Origin: Acidobacteriota bacterium | GTDB taxonomy: Bacteria; Acidobacteriota; Terriglobia; Bryobacterales; UBA6623 | Direction: 5' to 3' | DNA: 39,468 nt | NCBI GenBank assembly: GCA_027624045.1 | Contig: JAQBUE010000025.1 | Coordinates: 1 to 39,468 of the forward strand | Part shown: in pieces, positions 1 to 8,479 of the stretch | Numbering within the stretch: the first letter of the stretch is position 1 | Layout of the letters: every line of letters starts with the position of its first letter | Program-made: the position numbers and the translations under genes | Notes under the pieces: generated by a model | Seen by the model: the letters and a program-made list of their open reading frames with translations, nothing else | Databases searched by the model: none | What the model was told of the DNA's origin: nothing

Positions 1-270
1 CAACATCCGACCCACCCGGCCGCGCCACCTCCGACGAATCCCGTTCCTAACCCCGTCGGAGCCCACGCATCCAGCCCCAAAGGAGCGACAAAACAGACAA
101 CCAGCCCGAATCCAAATCCAAAACCACGCACCAACCCCACCACCCAAACCAACCAAACACCCCACCTGCGCCCAGCCGCCCCAACAGCACAATCCCCGCG
201 GCGAATCCAATACAGCCGTTATTGATAAACTATCGGCCTCACGAAACGACCTTATTCATCAGGACAAGCA
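1..270. other. Gene-free C/A-rich stretch before the first CDS
   Basis: The first ~220 bases on the plus strand are dominated by C and A, with little G or T between about 85 and 180. Plus frame 1 is open from base 1 to a TGA near 223 and would read as a Pro/Asn/Thr-rich tail. Frame 2 is open too, and much of the minus strand lacks stops, so the openness is explained by composition. It may be the 3' end of an upstream gene, but nothing recognisable is seen. A weak AGGACA lies just before the ATG at 271. Confidence 0.4.
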
Positions 271-1239
271 ATGCCGCAAGCTGACATCGAACAACCCAAC
301 CACCGGCCTCGCATCATTGCCGACGGCCCCCTCGACAACACCGTCCTTGGATTCATGGCCGGCCGCCTCGACTTGCTGCCCTGGGACGTCGCGATTTATG
401 GCACATCCGAACCCCTCGACGGCGTCTATACCTACGGACATCCTGCCCTCAACGGAGCGATGCTCGACCGCTTGCCCGGCGTGCGGATCATTAGCAACTA
501 CGGCGTCGGCGTCGACCACATCAACGTTCCCGACGCGGCGGCGCGCGGCATCCCTGTGGGCAATACGCCAAGCATCCTCGACGGCGCCACGGCCGACATG
601 GGTATGGCACTGCTGCTCGCCTCGGCCCGTCTGATCGCGAAGGGCGACCGTTACGCCCGTTCGGCTGAGTTCACTCACTATGACCCCGGCTACATGCTCG
701 GGCGCGAAGTCCATTCCACAGCCATCGGCATCGTCGGCATGGGCTCCATCGGTAGCCAGGTGGCCAAACGCGCGCAGGCGTTCGGGATGACAGTGCTGTA
801 TCACAACCGCCGACACCGCGCTGACGAAACGACGCTGGGGGCCCAGTTTCGTTCGCTCCATGAGCTGCTCGGCGAGTCCGATTACGTCGTGCTCACCTGT
901 CCGCTGACGGCCGAGACCCGCCATCTGATCGACGCCGCGGCCATCGCCAAAATGAAACCGACGGCAACGCTTATCAACATCGCGCGTGGCGGTGTCGTCG
1001 ATACCCAAGCCCTCTATGAAGCTTTGCGCGACCAACGGATCGCCGGCGCCGGACTCGATGTGACCGAGCCCGAGCCGCTGCCACGCGGCCACCCGCTGCT
1101 CGCTCTCGACAACGTGACGATCGTTCCTCACCTCGGCAGCGCCACCGTTGAAACGCGGCGCGAGATGGCGCGGCTGTCGGTCGAAAACCTGTTCCTCGGT
1201 TTAGCGGGCAAGCCCCTCTTACACCAGGTGCGGCCCTAG
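271..1239 (+). CDS. D-2-hydroxyacid dehydrogenase, glyoxylate/hydroxypyruvate reductase-like
   Basis: The 322-residue product is a full-length D-isomer-specific 2-hydroxyacid dehydrogenase, a cytoplasmic NAD(P)H enzyme that reduces 2-oxoacids. The dinucleotide fold carries GxGxxG at G156-M-G158-S-I-G161, followed by a strand ending in HNRR, whose Arg residues suggest an NADPH preference. The catalytic Arg-Glu-His set is visible as R239 (in NIARGG), E268 (in DVTEPEPLP) and H287 (in PHLGSAT). The DVTxPEPLP and PHLGSAT strings match the GRHPR/hydroxypyruvate reductase group better than lactate or formate dehydrogenases. The HAD phosphatase starts 1 bp after the stop, so the two are probably cotranscribed. 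Substrate is inferred from the family. Confidence 0.9.
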   Translation: MPQADIEQPNHRPRIIADGPLDNTVLGFMAGRLDLLPWDVAIYGTSEPLDGVYTYGHPALNGAMLDRLPGVRIISNYGVGVDHINVPDAAARGIPVGNTPSILDGATADMGMALLLASARLIAKGDRYARSAEFTHYDPGYMLGREVHSTAIGIVGMGSIGSQVAKRAQAFGMTVLYHNRRHRADETTLGAQFRSLHELLGESDYVVLTCPLTAETRHLIDAAAIAKMKPTATLINIARGGVVDTQALYEALRDQRIAGAGLDVTEPEPLPRGHPLLALDNVTIVPHLGSATVETRREMARLSVENLFLGLAGKPLLHQVRP

Positions 1240-1240
1240 C

Positions 1241-1885
1241 ATGAACCTGCGCGGCCTCATTTTCGACCTCGATGGAACGCTCGGCGATACGCTCCCTATC
1301 TGTTTCGACGCCTTCCGTGTCACCTTCCGCCACTACTTGAAGCGCGAGTACAACGACAAGCAAATCCGCGCCATGTTCGGTCCCACCGAAGAAGGCATCT
1401 TCCAAGACATGTTCCCCGGCACCTGGGAAGACGCCCTTGGCATGTACCTGCGCGAGTATCGCCGCGCCCATGCGACGTGCCGTGAGCCCTTTCCCGGCAT
1501 GCCCGAGGCGCTCTCGCTGCTTCGCGAGCGGCAGGTTCGCCTCGCCATCGTCACCGGCAAAGGCCCCGGCAGCGCCAAGATCTCGCTTCAGGAAATGGGC
1601 CTGGCCGACGCCTTTGAGATTGTCGAGGCCGGCTCACCGCGCGGCGGCGTCAAGCCCGACAGCATGCGCAAAGTCCTGGAAGTTTGGAACATGAAAGCCG
1701 AGCAGGTTGCCTGCATCGGCGACGCCCCCTCCGACATCCGCTCCGCTCATGAAATCGGAGCGACGCCGCTCGGAGCCGCCTGGGCCGCCGGCGCCAATTA
1801 CGACGCCCTTGCGTCTCTGAAACCGCTCCACACCTTTACCGCGACGGAACAGTTCCGTGAGTGGATTCACAATGAACTCCCTTGA
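1241..1885 (+). CDS. HAD-superfamily phosphatase, phosphoglycolate phosphatase-like
   Basis: The 214-residue product is a cytoplasmic HAD hydrolase with a helical cap after motif I. Motif I is FDLDGT with nucleophile D9 and acid/base D11. Motif II is T105 in IVTGKG, motif III is K138 in GVKPD, and motif IV is GDAPSD with D161 and D165. The length and C1-type cap fit phosphoglycolate phosphatase/Gph-like enzymes, although this group also covers other small phosphate esters. It lies 1 bp after a glyoxylate/hydroxypyruvate reductase-like gene. A phosphoglycolate phosphatase would therefore make biochemical sense here (2-phosphoglycolate to glycolate), but that is a context inference. Confidence 0.85.
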   Translation: MNLRGLIFDLDGTLGDTLPICFDAFRVTFRHYLKREYNDKQIRAMFGPTEEGIFQDMFPGTWEDALGMYLREYRRAHATCREPFPGMPEALSLLRERQVRLAIVTGKGPGSAKISLQEMGLADAFEIVEAGSPRGGVKPDSMRKVLEVWNMKAEQVACIGDAPSDIRSAHEIGATPLGAAWAAGANYDALASLKPLHTFTATEQFREWIHNELP

Positions 1886-1951
1886 CACCCGAAACATCGC
1901 TCGCTAGCTTACAAACATCATCACTCGGCGCTGTTTTCCTCCCATACAACC

Positions 1952-3475
1952 TTGATTGACGTCTCCTCAACTCTCGCCGGCCGCCAGATCCTGCTGACCG
2001 GTGGCAATGGCTTTCTGGGCAAAGTCCTGCTCGCCCTGCTGCTCGATCGCTACCCCGATATCGGTCAAGTCCATCTGCTCATTCGCCCCAAACGCGATCA
2101 AACCGCCGAGCAGCGTTTCGAAACGGACGTCCTCGATTCCCCGCCCTTCGCGCCTCTTCTCACAGCCCTGGGCCGCGCCTTCTTCCGCGACAAGATCACC
2201 GTCTGGGCCGGGGACGCCGCCCAACCGAATGCAGGCGTTGAGCAGCCCGGCTGGGCCGACGGCATCGATCTCATCATCCACTGCGCCGGCCTCGTCGAGT
2301 TCTTCCCGCCCGTCGACCAATCGCTGCGAGCCAACGTTGATTCCGTCGTCGAAATGGCCGCGCTCGCGCGCCGCCTCGAAGCGAAGCTGCTGCACGTTTC
2401 TACCTGCTACGTCGCCGGCAAGGCCGACGGCTTCATCGAAGAAACCGAACCCATCCCAGGCTTCTATCCCAACCGCAGCAGCCTCAACGACGATTCGTTC
2501 AACGCCGCCGCCGAACTCGAAAGCTTGCGCGACGAAATCCGCCGCATCCGTGAATCCTCAGCCGACGACCGCGCCAAGAACGAACAGCTCATCGCCGCCG
2601 GTCGCCGCCGTGCCGCCCGCTGGGGCTGGGTCAACACCTATACCTACTCGAAGAGCCTCGGCGAGCAAGTCCTGGCGCAAACGTCCGGCCTCGGCTGGAC
2701 CATCGTCCGGCCCGCGATCGTCGAAAGCTCCTGGCGCTTCCCCTTTCCCGGCTGGATCGAAGGCGGACGCACCGCCGCGCCGCTCGTCCTCATGGCCCTC
2801 AGCGGCATGACCGAATGGCCCGCCTGCCCCGACATCCCGCTCGAGATCATTCCCGTCGACAAGGTCGCGGCAGCCATCATCGCCTGTGGGGCACTACTGC
2901 TTACGGGCGAACACCGGCCGGTCTATCAACTCGCCTCCGCCGACACCAACCCCTTCGCTCTCGGACCACTCATCCAGCTTCTCTGCGACGAGGCACGGTT
3001 CGTCAACCCCAATGGATCCAGCGACAGCAAGATCCCGTTCTGGCTTCGCCCCTCGTTCGGCCTGCGCTTCCTGCCTGCCAGCCGTATCCGCGAAAACCGC
3101 CAGGCCCGCGCGCGTCGCATCGAAACCAGCCGCCGCATCCTCATCGCCATTCAAGACAAACTTAAGAAGACGCCCATCCCCGCCAATGGGCTTCTCGACG
3201 ATTGGATCGCCTCACACCGCACACTGGCCCTGCAAGCGCACCTCCGCGATCAGACGATCGATCAGTACATGCCCTTCATCCTCGAAAACCGCTATATCTT
3301 CGAGACACGCAACATCCGGGACGGCTACGCCCGCCTCAGCGCCGCCGACCGGGAGAAGATCCCCTGGGCGCCCGAGACCATCGACTGGTCTGAGTATTGG
3401 AGAGAGAACCAAATCGGCGGCATCCGCAAGTGGGTCCAGCCCGAAGCCGTCCGGAACTGGTCGGTCCAAGTCTGA
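1952..3475 (+). CDS. Fatty acyl-CoA reductase-like extended SDR (NAD-binding 4 family)
   Basis: The 507-residue product has an N-terminal Rossmann fold with T16-GGNGFLG-23 and an SDR active site, with S150 in HVSTCYV and Y230-x-x-x-K234 in NTYTYSK. The NTYTYSKSLGE string is characteristic of fatty acyl-CoA reductases and thioester reductases. These enzymes reduce acyl-CoA or acyl-ACP to aldehyde or alcohol. About 200 C-terminal residues follow the SDR core, as in alcohol-forming reductases. The reading frame begins with TTG at 1952; no in-frame ATG or strong ribosome binding site lies upstream, so the start is less certain. It follows the HAD gene by 66 bp. A role in wax ester or ether-lipid precursor formation is possible but not shown. 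Confidence 0.8.
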   Translation: MIDVSSTLAGRQILLTGGNGFLGKVLLALLLDRYPDIGQVHLLIRPKRDQTAEQRFETDVLDSPPFAPLLTALGRAFFRDKITVWAGDAAQPNAGVEQPGWADGIDLIIHCAGLVEFFPPVDQSLRANVDSVVEMAALARRLEAKLLHVSTCYVAGKADGFIEETEPIPGFYPNRSSLNDDSFNAAAELESLRDEIRRIRESSADDRAKNEQLIAAGRRRAARWGWVNTYTYSKSLGEQVLAQTSGLGWTIVRPAIVESSWRFPFPGWIEGGRTAAPLVLMALSGMTEWPACPDIPLEIIPVDKVAAAIIACGALLLTGEHRPVYQLASADTNPFALGPLIQLLCDEARFVNPNGSSDSKIPFWLRPSFGLRFLPASRIRENRQARARRIETSRRILIAIQDKLKKTPIPANGLLDDWIASHRTLALQAHLRDQTIDQYMPFILENRYIFETRNIRDGYARLSAADREKIPWAPETIDWSEYWRENQIGGIRKWVQPEAVRNWSVQV

Positions 3476-3504
3476 CGGCGCGTCTCGTCGACCCGCCCGT
3501 TCAA

Positions 3505-6075
3505 TCAAGGCATCGGAAAATTCAAGGTCGCCGCCAGGACCACCAGCCCGTTCGGGCTCAGACCCTCGTCAATCGGCTGTGCTGCGCCTTTGCGCGAGAT
3601 GATGGCCCACGAATAGCGAAACTCCAGGTGGTCAATCAGCTCCGAACCGAGTGACTCGCGGATCACTCGCCGGGTCTCAGCCGTGATACGCGCCACGCCA
3701 TCATCCGCGATCGCTCCGAGCACCACAACGCCCAGGGGCAACGACTTCAGATAGTCCTCCATCGCGACCACATCCGCATCTCGCAACCAAGTATCAAACG
3801 CTCGGACGGGTCCGAAAACTCCTGTCTCGGGATCGACCGTCACGAAGTTGAAGCCGCGCCCAGGACCGCCGCCGGTCGTCCTATAGATCTCACTCCCTTG
3901 CACACCAAAACTCGCGACCGGCACCGTACTCAACCAGCCGCCTGAAACAACCTGAACCGGAACCGCCCCCAAGCTCGGGAGCACCGTCACGCGCACAACA
4001 CGATCCACCGTCTCCGGTATCGTCGAACGCCCCGTGATCACTACTGGCCGGCCGACGATGGGCGGCGCGCCGGCCTCGGCCTGAAGGGTGAGACGAAGAG
4101 TCTGCCCGGGCGCCCCGACAGGCAGCGACGCCGTCACGCCCGCCGGCAAGCCGCTGAGGTCAAAGCGCACCAGATCGCAGAACGAGTTGAGCCCATTCAG
4201 CAGGACAAAAACCGTTCGGGCCGGTCCGCCCGCTTGCAGCAAGACCGTCTCGGGCCCATCCAAAGTTACGCGAAAACTCGGCCGTTCCGCTCCGCTTGTC
4301 ACCCGCAACATGTGCGGGCTGCTCGCGGCCCCTGCCTGCTCGACGACGAGGGCCACCAAACCCGCCGGAAAGTCGTCCCCCACGGCAACATTGGTCTGTG
4401 ACACGCCAGCGAAGCCCGCCATCATCGCTGAGAACAAGACAGGCAACTCACGCCCCCCGAGTCTCACCGTCGGCTGTTGCAGGAAAGCCAGCGCTGTGGC
4501 CGGCGTCTGACCATCCGCCAGTATCTCCTCCGCGGGCCCCAAACCCGACCCATAAATCTCCAAGTAACTTCCAGGTCGAATGCCGTTTTCCACGTTCACC
4601 GGGCACGGCCGCCCCGGACGGAAAACACCGTCCTCGAAGATCCCCGGCGCCGTAGCCTGAACTTCGAATTCGACTGGGTCGCTCGGAATACCCGCCCGGT
4701 ACACAACAGCCTTCTCGATCCCAGGTTCAGCCGACCACGGAAGCTGCCCCCGAATCTCGTTCTCGACACTGAAGATCAGCGGAGCGGCCTCGTCAGCCAT
4801 GCAGACGCTCACCGGACCGAGGCTTAGCGGCAGATCCCCCGCACCGACCGACCGCCCCACCGAAGCCAGATTCGCCCCCTCCAACAGAAAGAGACTGCCA
4901 GGCGACAGCAACGGCAGCCGGCCCGCCATGTTTCGTACGCCACCCGGCGTCGCCTTCGGGACGACGCTGTCGAACATTTCCGGCGGCGGCGTACCACCCC
5001 ATTCGTTGGCCAAGACGAAGTAGACGTCACGCGGCCGGATACGGTCCAAGCCGTCCACGATGCTCGACGAAGTACGAAACAACCCGAGCCAAGCCTCATT
5101 GAGGAAACCATCCGGCGAACGAGCCAAAGCGCGGCCGGCGGTCTGCTGAGTGCCCGAATCGCCACCCCTCCACCACTCGTCGACGAAGCCGGCATAGACG
5201 CCGCCCAACACGCCGTGTTCCGCCCGTGCCTCGATCGCTACAGCCGCTTCCCGCGACACCGCCGCCTGTGTCGCCCGATTCGACTGCCCGGCCACTGCGT
5301 CGTAGGCGTCAACCCCGAATGACGAAATCAGCAGCGGCTTCGAGGTTCGCAACCGCGGTGCTTCAAAGTCGCTCCCGAGAGGCTCCGCCCCGAGCCGGTT
5401 CAACGACCAAAACGCCAGATCGGGCTGCGCGGCGTCATCCGTGCCTATCTCCACTGGCCCAACCTGCTCTAGCTCCGAAACCGTAGCCGTGAGCAGCACT
5501 CCTTCCGCCCGCGCCCAAGCCGCGGCCTCAGCCAGCAAAGAGTAGTAGTCCGCGACATCGCCGGCGAACTTCGTCTCGTAATCCCGCCCGGCATCCTCGC
5601 CAAATACGAATGCGAGAATACGCGCCCCTTTCCAGCCCTCGACGAAAGCTTGAAATTGGGCCAGAATCTCCACCCGCAAAGCCTGCCCATCCGCCGTATC
5701 GGGAGACAGTGAGCGGCTTACATCATGGAACGGCTGCAACGGAAACCCCGCCAGCCAATACAGCCCCGTCCGATCGAGCATCACGCGAAACGGCCGGTCA
5801 TCAGGACGCACCAATCCCGTTGTCCGAATCGTATTGGCCCCCATGGCCGCGATCAGCGGCAGGTCGCGGGTATACAAACACGCCGCGTTGTCGAACCCAC
5901 TCGTCCCATCACGCCCAATCGGCGTAGGCGAGTACACGACACCGCGCACCGTCAGCGCCGCGCCGTCCACGAACAAGCGCGATTCCCGAATTTCAACTCC
6001 ACCGGCAGCCGGGGTGGCAACACAAATGAGGAAGGTCCAAACGCAGAGGATCTCCCCGAAACGACTATTTTTCAT
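3505..6075 (-). CDS. Secreted multidomain protein: GH-like domain, TIGR03437-type modules, ILEI/FAM3-like domain
   Basis: The 856-residue protein starts with a signal peptide (cleavage near residue 25). Residues ~27-335 resemble the TIM barrel of GH2/GH72-type glycoside hydrolases (NTIRTTGLV at 81-89). However, where such enzymes carry a nucleophile Glu in an (I/V)SE(Y/F)G string, this has I250-S-S-F-G254, and the acid/base region reads FGED at 158-161. It may therefore be a non-catalytic carbohydrate binder. Residues ~380-480 and ~485-592 are two related modules with the PGSYLEIYGSGLG pattern of the TIGR03437 domain common in Solibacter. Residues ~705-835 match the ILEI/FAM3 (PANDER) fold: GGGPGRGFNFVTVD, FDTW, GVVVLGAIADDG, LGSELIDHLEFRYSWAII. 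It is convergent with the acyl-CoA reductase gene (29 bp gap). Confidence 0.75.
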   Translation of the reverse strand: MKNSRFGEILCVWTFLICVATPAAGGVEIRESRLFVDGAALTVRGVVYSPTPIGRDGTSGFDNAACLYTRDLPLIAAMGANTIRTTGLVRPDDRPFRVMLDRTGLYWLAGFPLQPFHDVSRSLSPDTADGQALRVEILAQFQAFVEGWKGARILAFVFGEDAGRDYETKFAGDVADYYSLLAEAAAWARAEGVLLTATVSELEQVGPVEIGTDDAAQPDLAFWSLNRLGAEPLGSDFEAPRLRTSKPLLISSFGVDAYDAVAGQSNRATQAAVSREAAVAIEARAEHGVLGGVYAGFVDEWWRGGDSGTQQTAGRALARSPDGFLNEAWLGLFRTSSSIVDGLDRIRPRDVYFVLANEWGGTPPPEMFDSVVPKATPGGVRNMAGRLPLLSPGSLFLLEGANLASVGRSVGAGDLPLSLGPVSVCMADEAAPLIFSVENEIRGQLPWSAEPGIEKAVVYRAGIPSDPVEFEVQATAPGIFEDGVFRPGRPCPVNVENGIRPGSYLEIYGSGLGPAEEILADGQTPATALAFLQQPTVRLGGRELPVLFSAMMAGFAGVSQTNVAVGDDFPAGLVALVVEQAGAASSPHMLRVTSGAERPSFRVTLDGPETVLLQAGGPARTVFVLLNGLNSFCDLVRFDLSGLPAGVTASLPVGAPGQTLRLTLQAEAGAPPIVGRPVVITGRSTIPETVDRVVRVTVLPSLGAVPVQVVSGGWLSTVPVASFGVQGSEIYRTTGGGPGRGFNFVTVDPETGVFGPVRAFDTWLRDADVVAMEDYLKSLPLGVVVLGAIADDGVARITAETRRVIRESLGSELIDHLEFRYSWAIISRKGAAQPIDEGLSPNGLVVLAATLNFPMP

Positions 6076-6189
6076 CCCGCTTCGGAGTTACGTTACGACT
6101 TTACCGGGAATACGCTGAATAAGCAAGCAAATACTTACGTACCGTCCGTCCGCCGGATGACGCTTGACTTGCTCGTTGAGGCGCCCTCC

Positions 6190-7744
6190 CTATGCGTAGA
6201 AGCGAAACAGTGTCCGCGGTAACAGCTCGTCCGAAAATAGCTCCTTTGCCATCGTCCGCAGGGGTTCCGCAATCACCGGTCGAAATCCGAGTTGTGGAAA
6301 CAAGTCTCGCTCCAAATCAATCCCCGGCGCCACTTCTTCGAGCCGCACGCCTTCGGCGGTCAATCGGAACACGGCCGCCTCGGTCACATACGAAACTTCC
6401 TGCCCGTGCTCCCTCGCATACCGTCCGCTGAACGTCACTTGATTGACAGCTTCAACGAGCTTCGGCGTGCCGTGGCGAACGAATCTGACGGTCCCATTGG
6501 CCAACTCGGTTTGCGCCCGGACAGCCAGAGTGCCGCAGAAAACGACCTTCCGAGCCTTCTGCGAAATATCAATGAACCCGCCCGTACCGATGATCGAATC
6601 GGCCAGCTTACTCACGTTGACGTTCCCTTGCCGGTCGATCTGCAAAAAACCAAGATAGGCCTGATCGACCCCACGACCCTGATAGAAGTTGAACATGGGG
6701 CCCGTTTCGAGAATCGCCTCGGCATTGTACGTCGCCCCGAAGTCGAGCCCTTCGGCCGGAATGCCCCCGAACTGGCCGTGCTCGATGGTCGGCACCAGCG
6801 TGTCGGCGATACCCTGCTCGCGCGCCACTTTCATGACACCGTCCGGAATTCCGAACCCTACGTTCAGCACCGCGCCCGGCTCGAGTTCAAGCGCCGCACG
6901 CCGCGCGATCACCTTGCGCACATCGAGTGGAAACTCGCCGAATTCCTCATCCGGCTTCAACGCATCGCCGCTATACGCCGGCTCAAAGTGCGTCTGAAAT
7001 GTCTGCCCGGCGAGCGGGTCGACGACGACACAGTCCACAAAGCAACCCGGCACGCGCACATCCTGAGGATGGATGTCTCCCAGCCCCACCCGCTCCTTGA
7101 CAACCGCGACGGTAATCCCGCCCGCCGCCCGCGCCGCCTGCGCCATCGCGCAGTTGTTCCCGCCGCATCCCGATGTTGCCGTGAGTATCGGCGACGCTTC
7201 CCTGAATTAACGCCACGTTGATCGCGATCGCTGGGTAGAACAAGAACTCCTCACCGTTGTGTTCCATCAATTCCACGATGTCCTGCTGAGCACGGGCGTT
7301 GAGCTTGCCGCCTTCGAGGCGTGGATCCATGAATGTGCCCAAACCAACATGAGTGATCCAGCCCGGGCTTCCCGCCGCCGCCGCGTGAAACAACTGGACT
7401 ATCACGCCGGCCGGAATGTTGTAGGCCTCAAAGTCATTCGCGGCCGCCAGCTTGCCCATGGCGGGTGCCATCGACCAATGCCCGCCAACCACACGGCGAA
7501 ACATTCCGGCATGGGCCAGATGCTGCAAGCCGCGCACCTTCTGATCGCCGACACCGAAGGCGTGAACGAGCGTCAAACTATTCGGATGGCCGGTCTCGAC
7601 GAAGCGCCGGCCCAGCGCCGCCAGCACCACATCGGGAATGCAATGCCCCGACCCCGACCCGCCGATCGCCACCGTCGCACCGTCCGGGATGCGGGCAACT
7701 GCCTCGTCCGCGCCCAAAGTCGGTTTCTCAAGCCCTGTCCTCAT
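6190..7744 (-). pseudogene. Class I acyl-CoA:acetate/3-ketoacid CoA-transferase, broken by a short deletion
   Basis: Two reading frames together spell one YdiF/propionate-CoA-transferase-type enzyme of about 518 residues. The N-terminal part runs from ATG 7744 through ADTHGNIGM (near 7166). The C-terminal part continues in another frame from about 7158 through MAQAARAAGGIT to the TAG at 6190. In homologues about 11 residues separate the two Met positions; here only 19 nt remain, implying a net loss of about 14 nt between 7147 and 7165. The catalytic Glu that forms the glutamyl-CoA intermediate is present (E122 of the C-terminal part, in TIEHGQFGG). The break lies inside the N-terminal domain, so it is not a natural alpha/beta subunit split. 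It is divergent from the MaoC gene. Either a recent pseudogene or an assembly error. Confidence 0.8.
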
Positions 7745-7821
7745 AGCCCCTCACAGCAAGAGACCAAATCTTATCACGCTATCTGCAGTCATCCCACCTG
7801 CTGTGCTAACGTCACGCCCAT

Positions 7822-8286
7822 ATGCCCAAGCGCTACTTCGACGAGATTCAAATTGGTGAGGAACACGAGACGCCCGGGGTCACCATCACCGACTGGCACG
7901 TCATGCAATTCGCCGGGCTATCGATGGATTTTTTCGAATTGCACACGAACGAGGAATTCGCCAAGCAGACGCAATTCGGGCGCCGCGTTGCTCATGGGCT
8001 GATGGGACTCGCCATCACCGACGGCCTCAAGAATCGCTCCGAGTTCCAGACCCACGCCATCGCCTCACTTCACTGGTCGTGGGACTTCGTCGGCCCGATC
8101 TTCATCGGTGACACGGTCAAAGCAAGAATCCGGGTCGCGGACAAGCGCCCCTCGGCGTCAAAGCCCGACCGAGGCGTCGTGACCTTGGAGATTGAACTCA
8201 TCAACCAAGATGGCAACACCGTCCAGAAGGGCCAGAACCGTCTGATGGTCGAGCGCGGGAAGGTAAGCAATGCAGGCCAGACGTAA
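7822..8286 (+). CDS. MaoC-family (R)-specific enoyl-CoA hydratase-like protein
   Basis: The 154-residue single hot-dog protein has the hydratase-2 motif with the catalytic Asp/His pair as D36 and H41 in SMDFFELHTNEEFA, followed by FGRRVAHGLMGLAI. The canonical string is D-x-N-P-x-H; here the N-P is replaced by F-E, which may alter substrate or activity. The family hydrates trans-2-enoyl-CoA to (R)-3-hydroxyacyl-CoA or acts on related short acyl-CoAs. It is divergently transcribed from the broken CoA-transferase across 77 bp, suggesting shared acyl-CoA chemistry. There is no Shine-Dalgarno sequence; a weak TAACGT element at 7807-7812 sits only 9 nt before the ATG, so the mRNA may have almost no leader. 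Confidence 0.85.
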   Translation: MPKRYFDEIQIGEEHETPGVTITDWHVMQFAGLSMDFFELHTNEEFAKQTQFGRRVAHGLMGLAITDGLKNRSEFQTHAIASLHWSWDFVGPIFIGDTVKARIRVADKRPSASKPDRGVVTLEIELINQDGNTVQKGQNRLMVERGKVSNAGQT

Positions 8287-8469
8287 TACTCAATTCACTT
8301 TCCATCCTTTGGCCGCTTCCAGGAGCCGAGGGCACGGCATGCTGCGTCCCTGATTGGGGGAAGGGACGGCGAATGGAGCCTCGGATCTGGTGTTACAGGG
8401 ACGAGCGCGCGATCGGGCCGGCAGGCCACCGCCGGGTCAAGCAGCCGAGTCGATTCGCTACCATGTCCT

Positions 8470-8475
8470 TATAAT
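8470..8475 (+). promoter_or_regulatory. Consensus -10 hexamer TATAAT abutting the M48 start
   Basis: A perfect TATAAT lies 4 bases before the ATG at 8480, and no ribosome binding site is seen. Normal -10 to start-site spacing would put transcription initiation on or just inside the start codon. No good -35 hexamer is visible at 17 +/- 1 bp. Its function is inferred from match and position only. Confidence 0.35.
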
Positions 8476-8479
8476 CACT

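Noticed and set aside
259..1131. Long minus-strand open frame opposite the hydroxyacid dehydrogenase
   Set aside because: It mirrors the codon pattern of a clear enzyme gene on the plus strand and has no recognisable motifs.
6983..7143. Natural alpha/beta subunit split of the CoA-transferase
   Set aside because: The junction falls within the N-terminal domain, not at the domain boundary, and neither half forms a complete subunit.
7147..7165. Programmed frameshift in the CoA-transferase
   Set aside because: About 14 nt seem to be missing, not a simple one-base slip, and no slippery heptamer is present.
6292..7221. 309-codon plus-strand open frame over the CoA-transferase
   Set aside because: The minus strand carries an unmistakable CoA-transferase; the plus frame is compositional shadow.
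8354..8479. N-terminal extension of the M48 protease
   Set aside because: Starting at 8480 places the lipoprotein signal at the N terminus; the extension would bury it.
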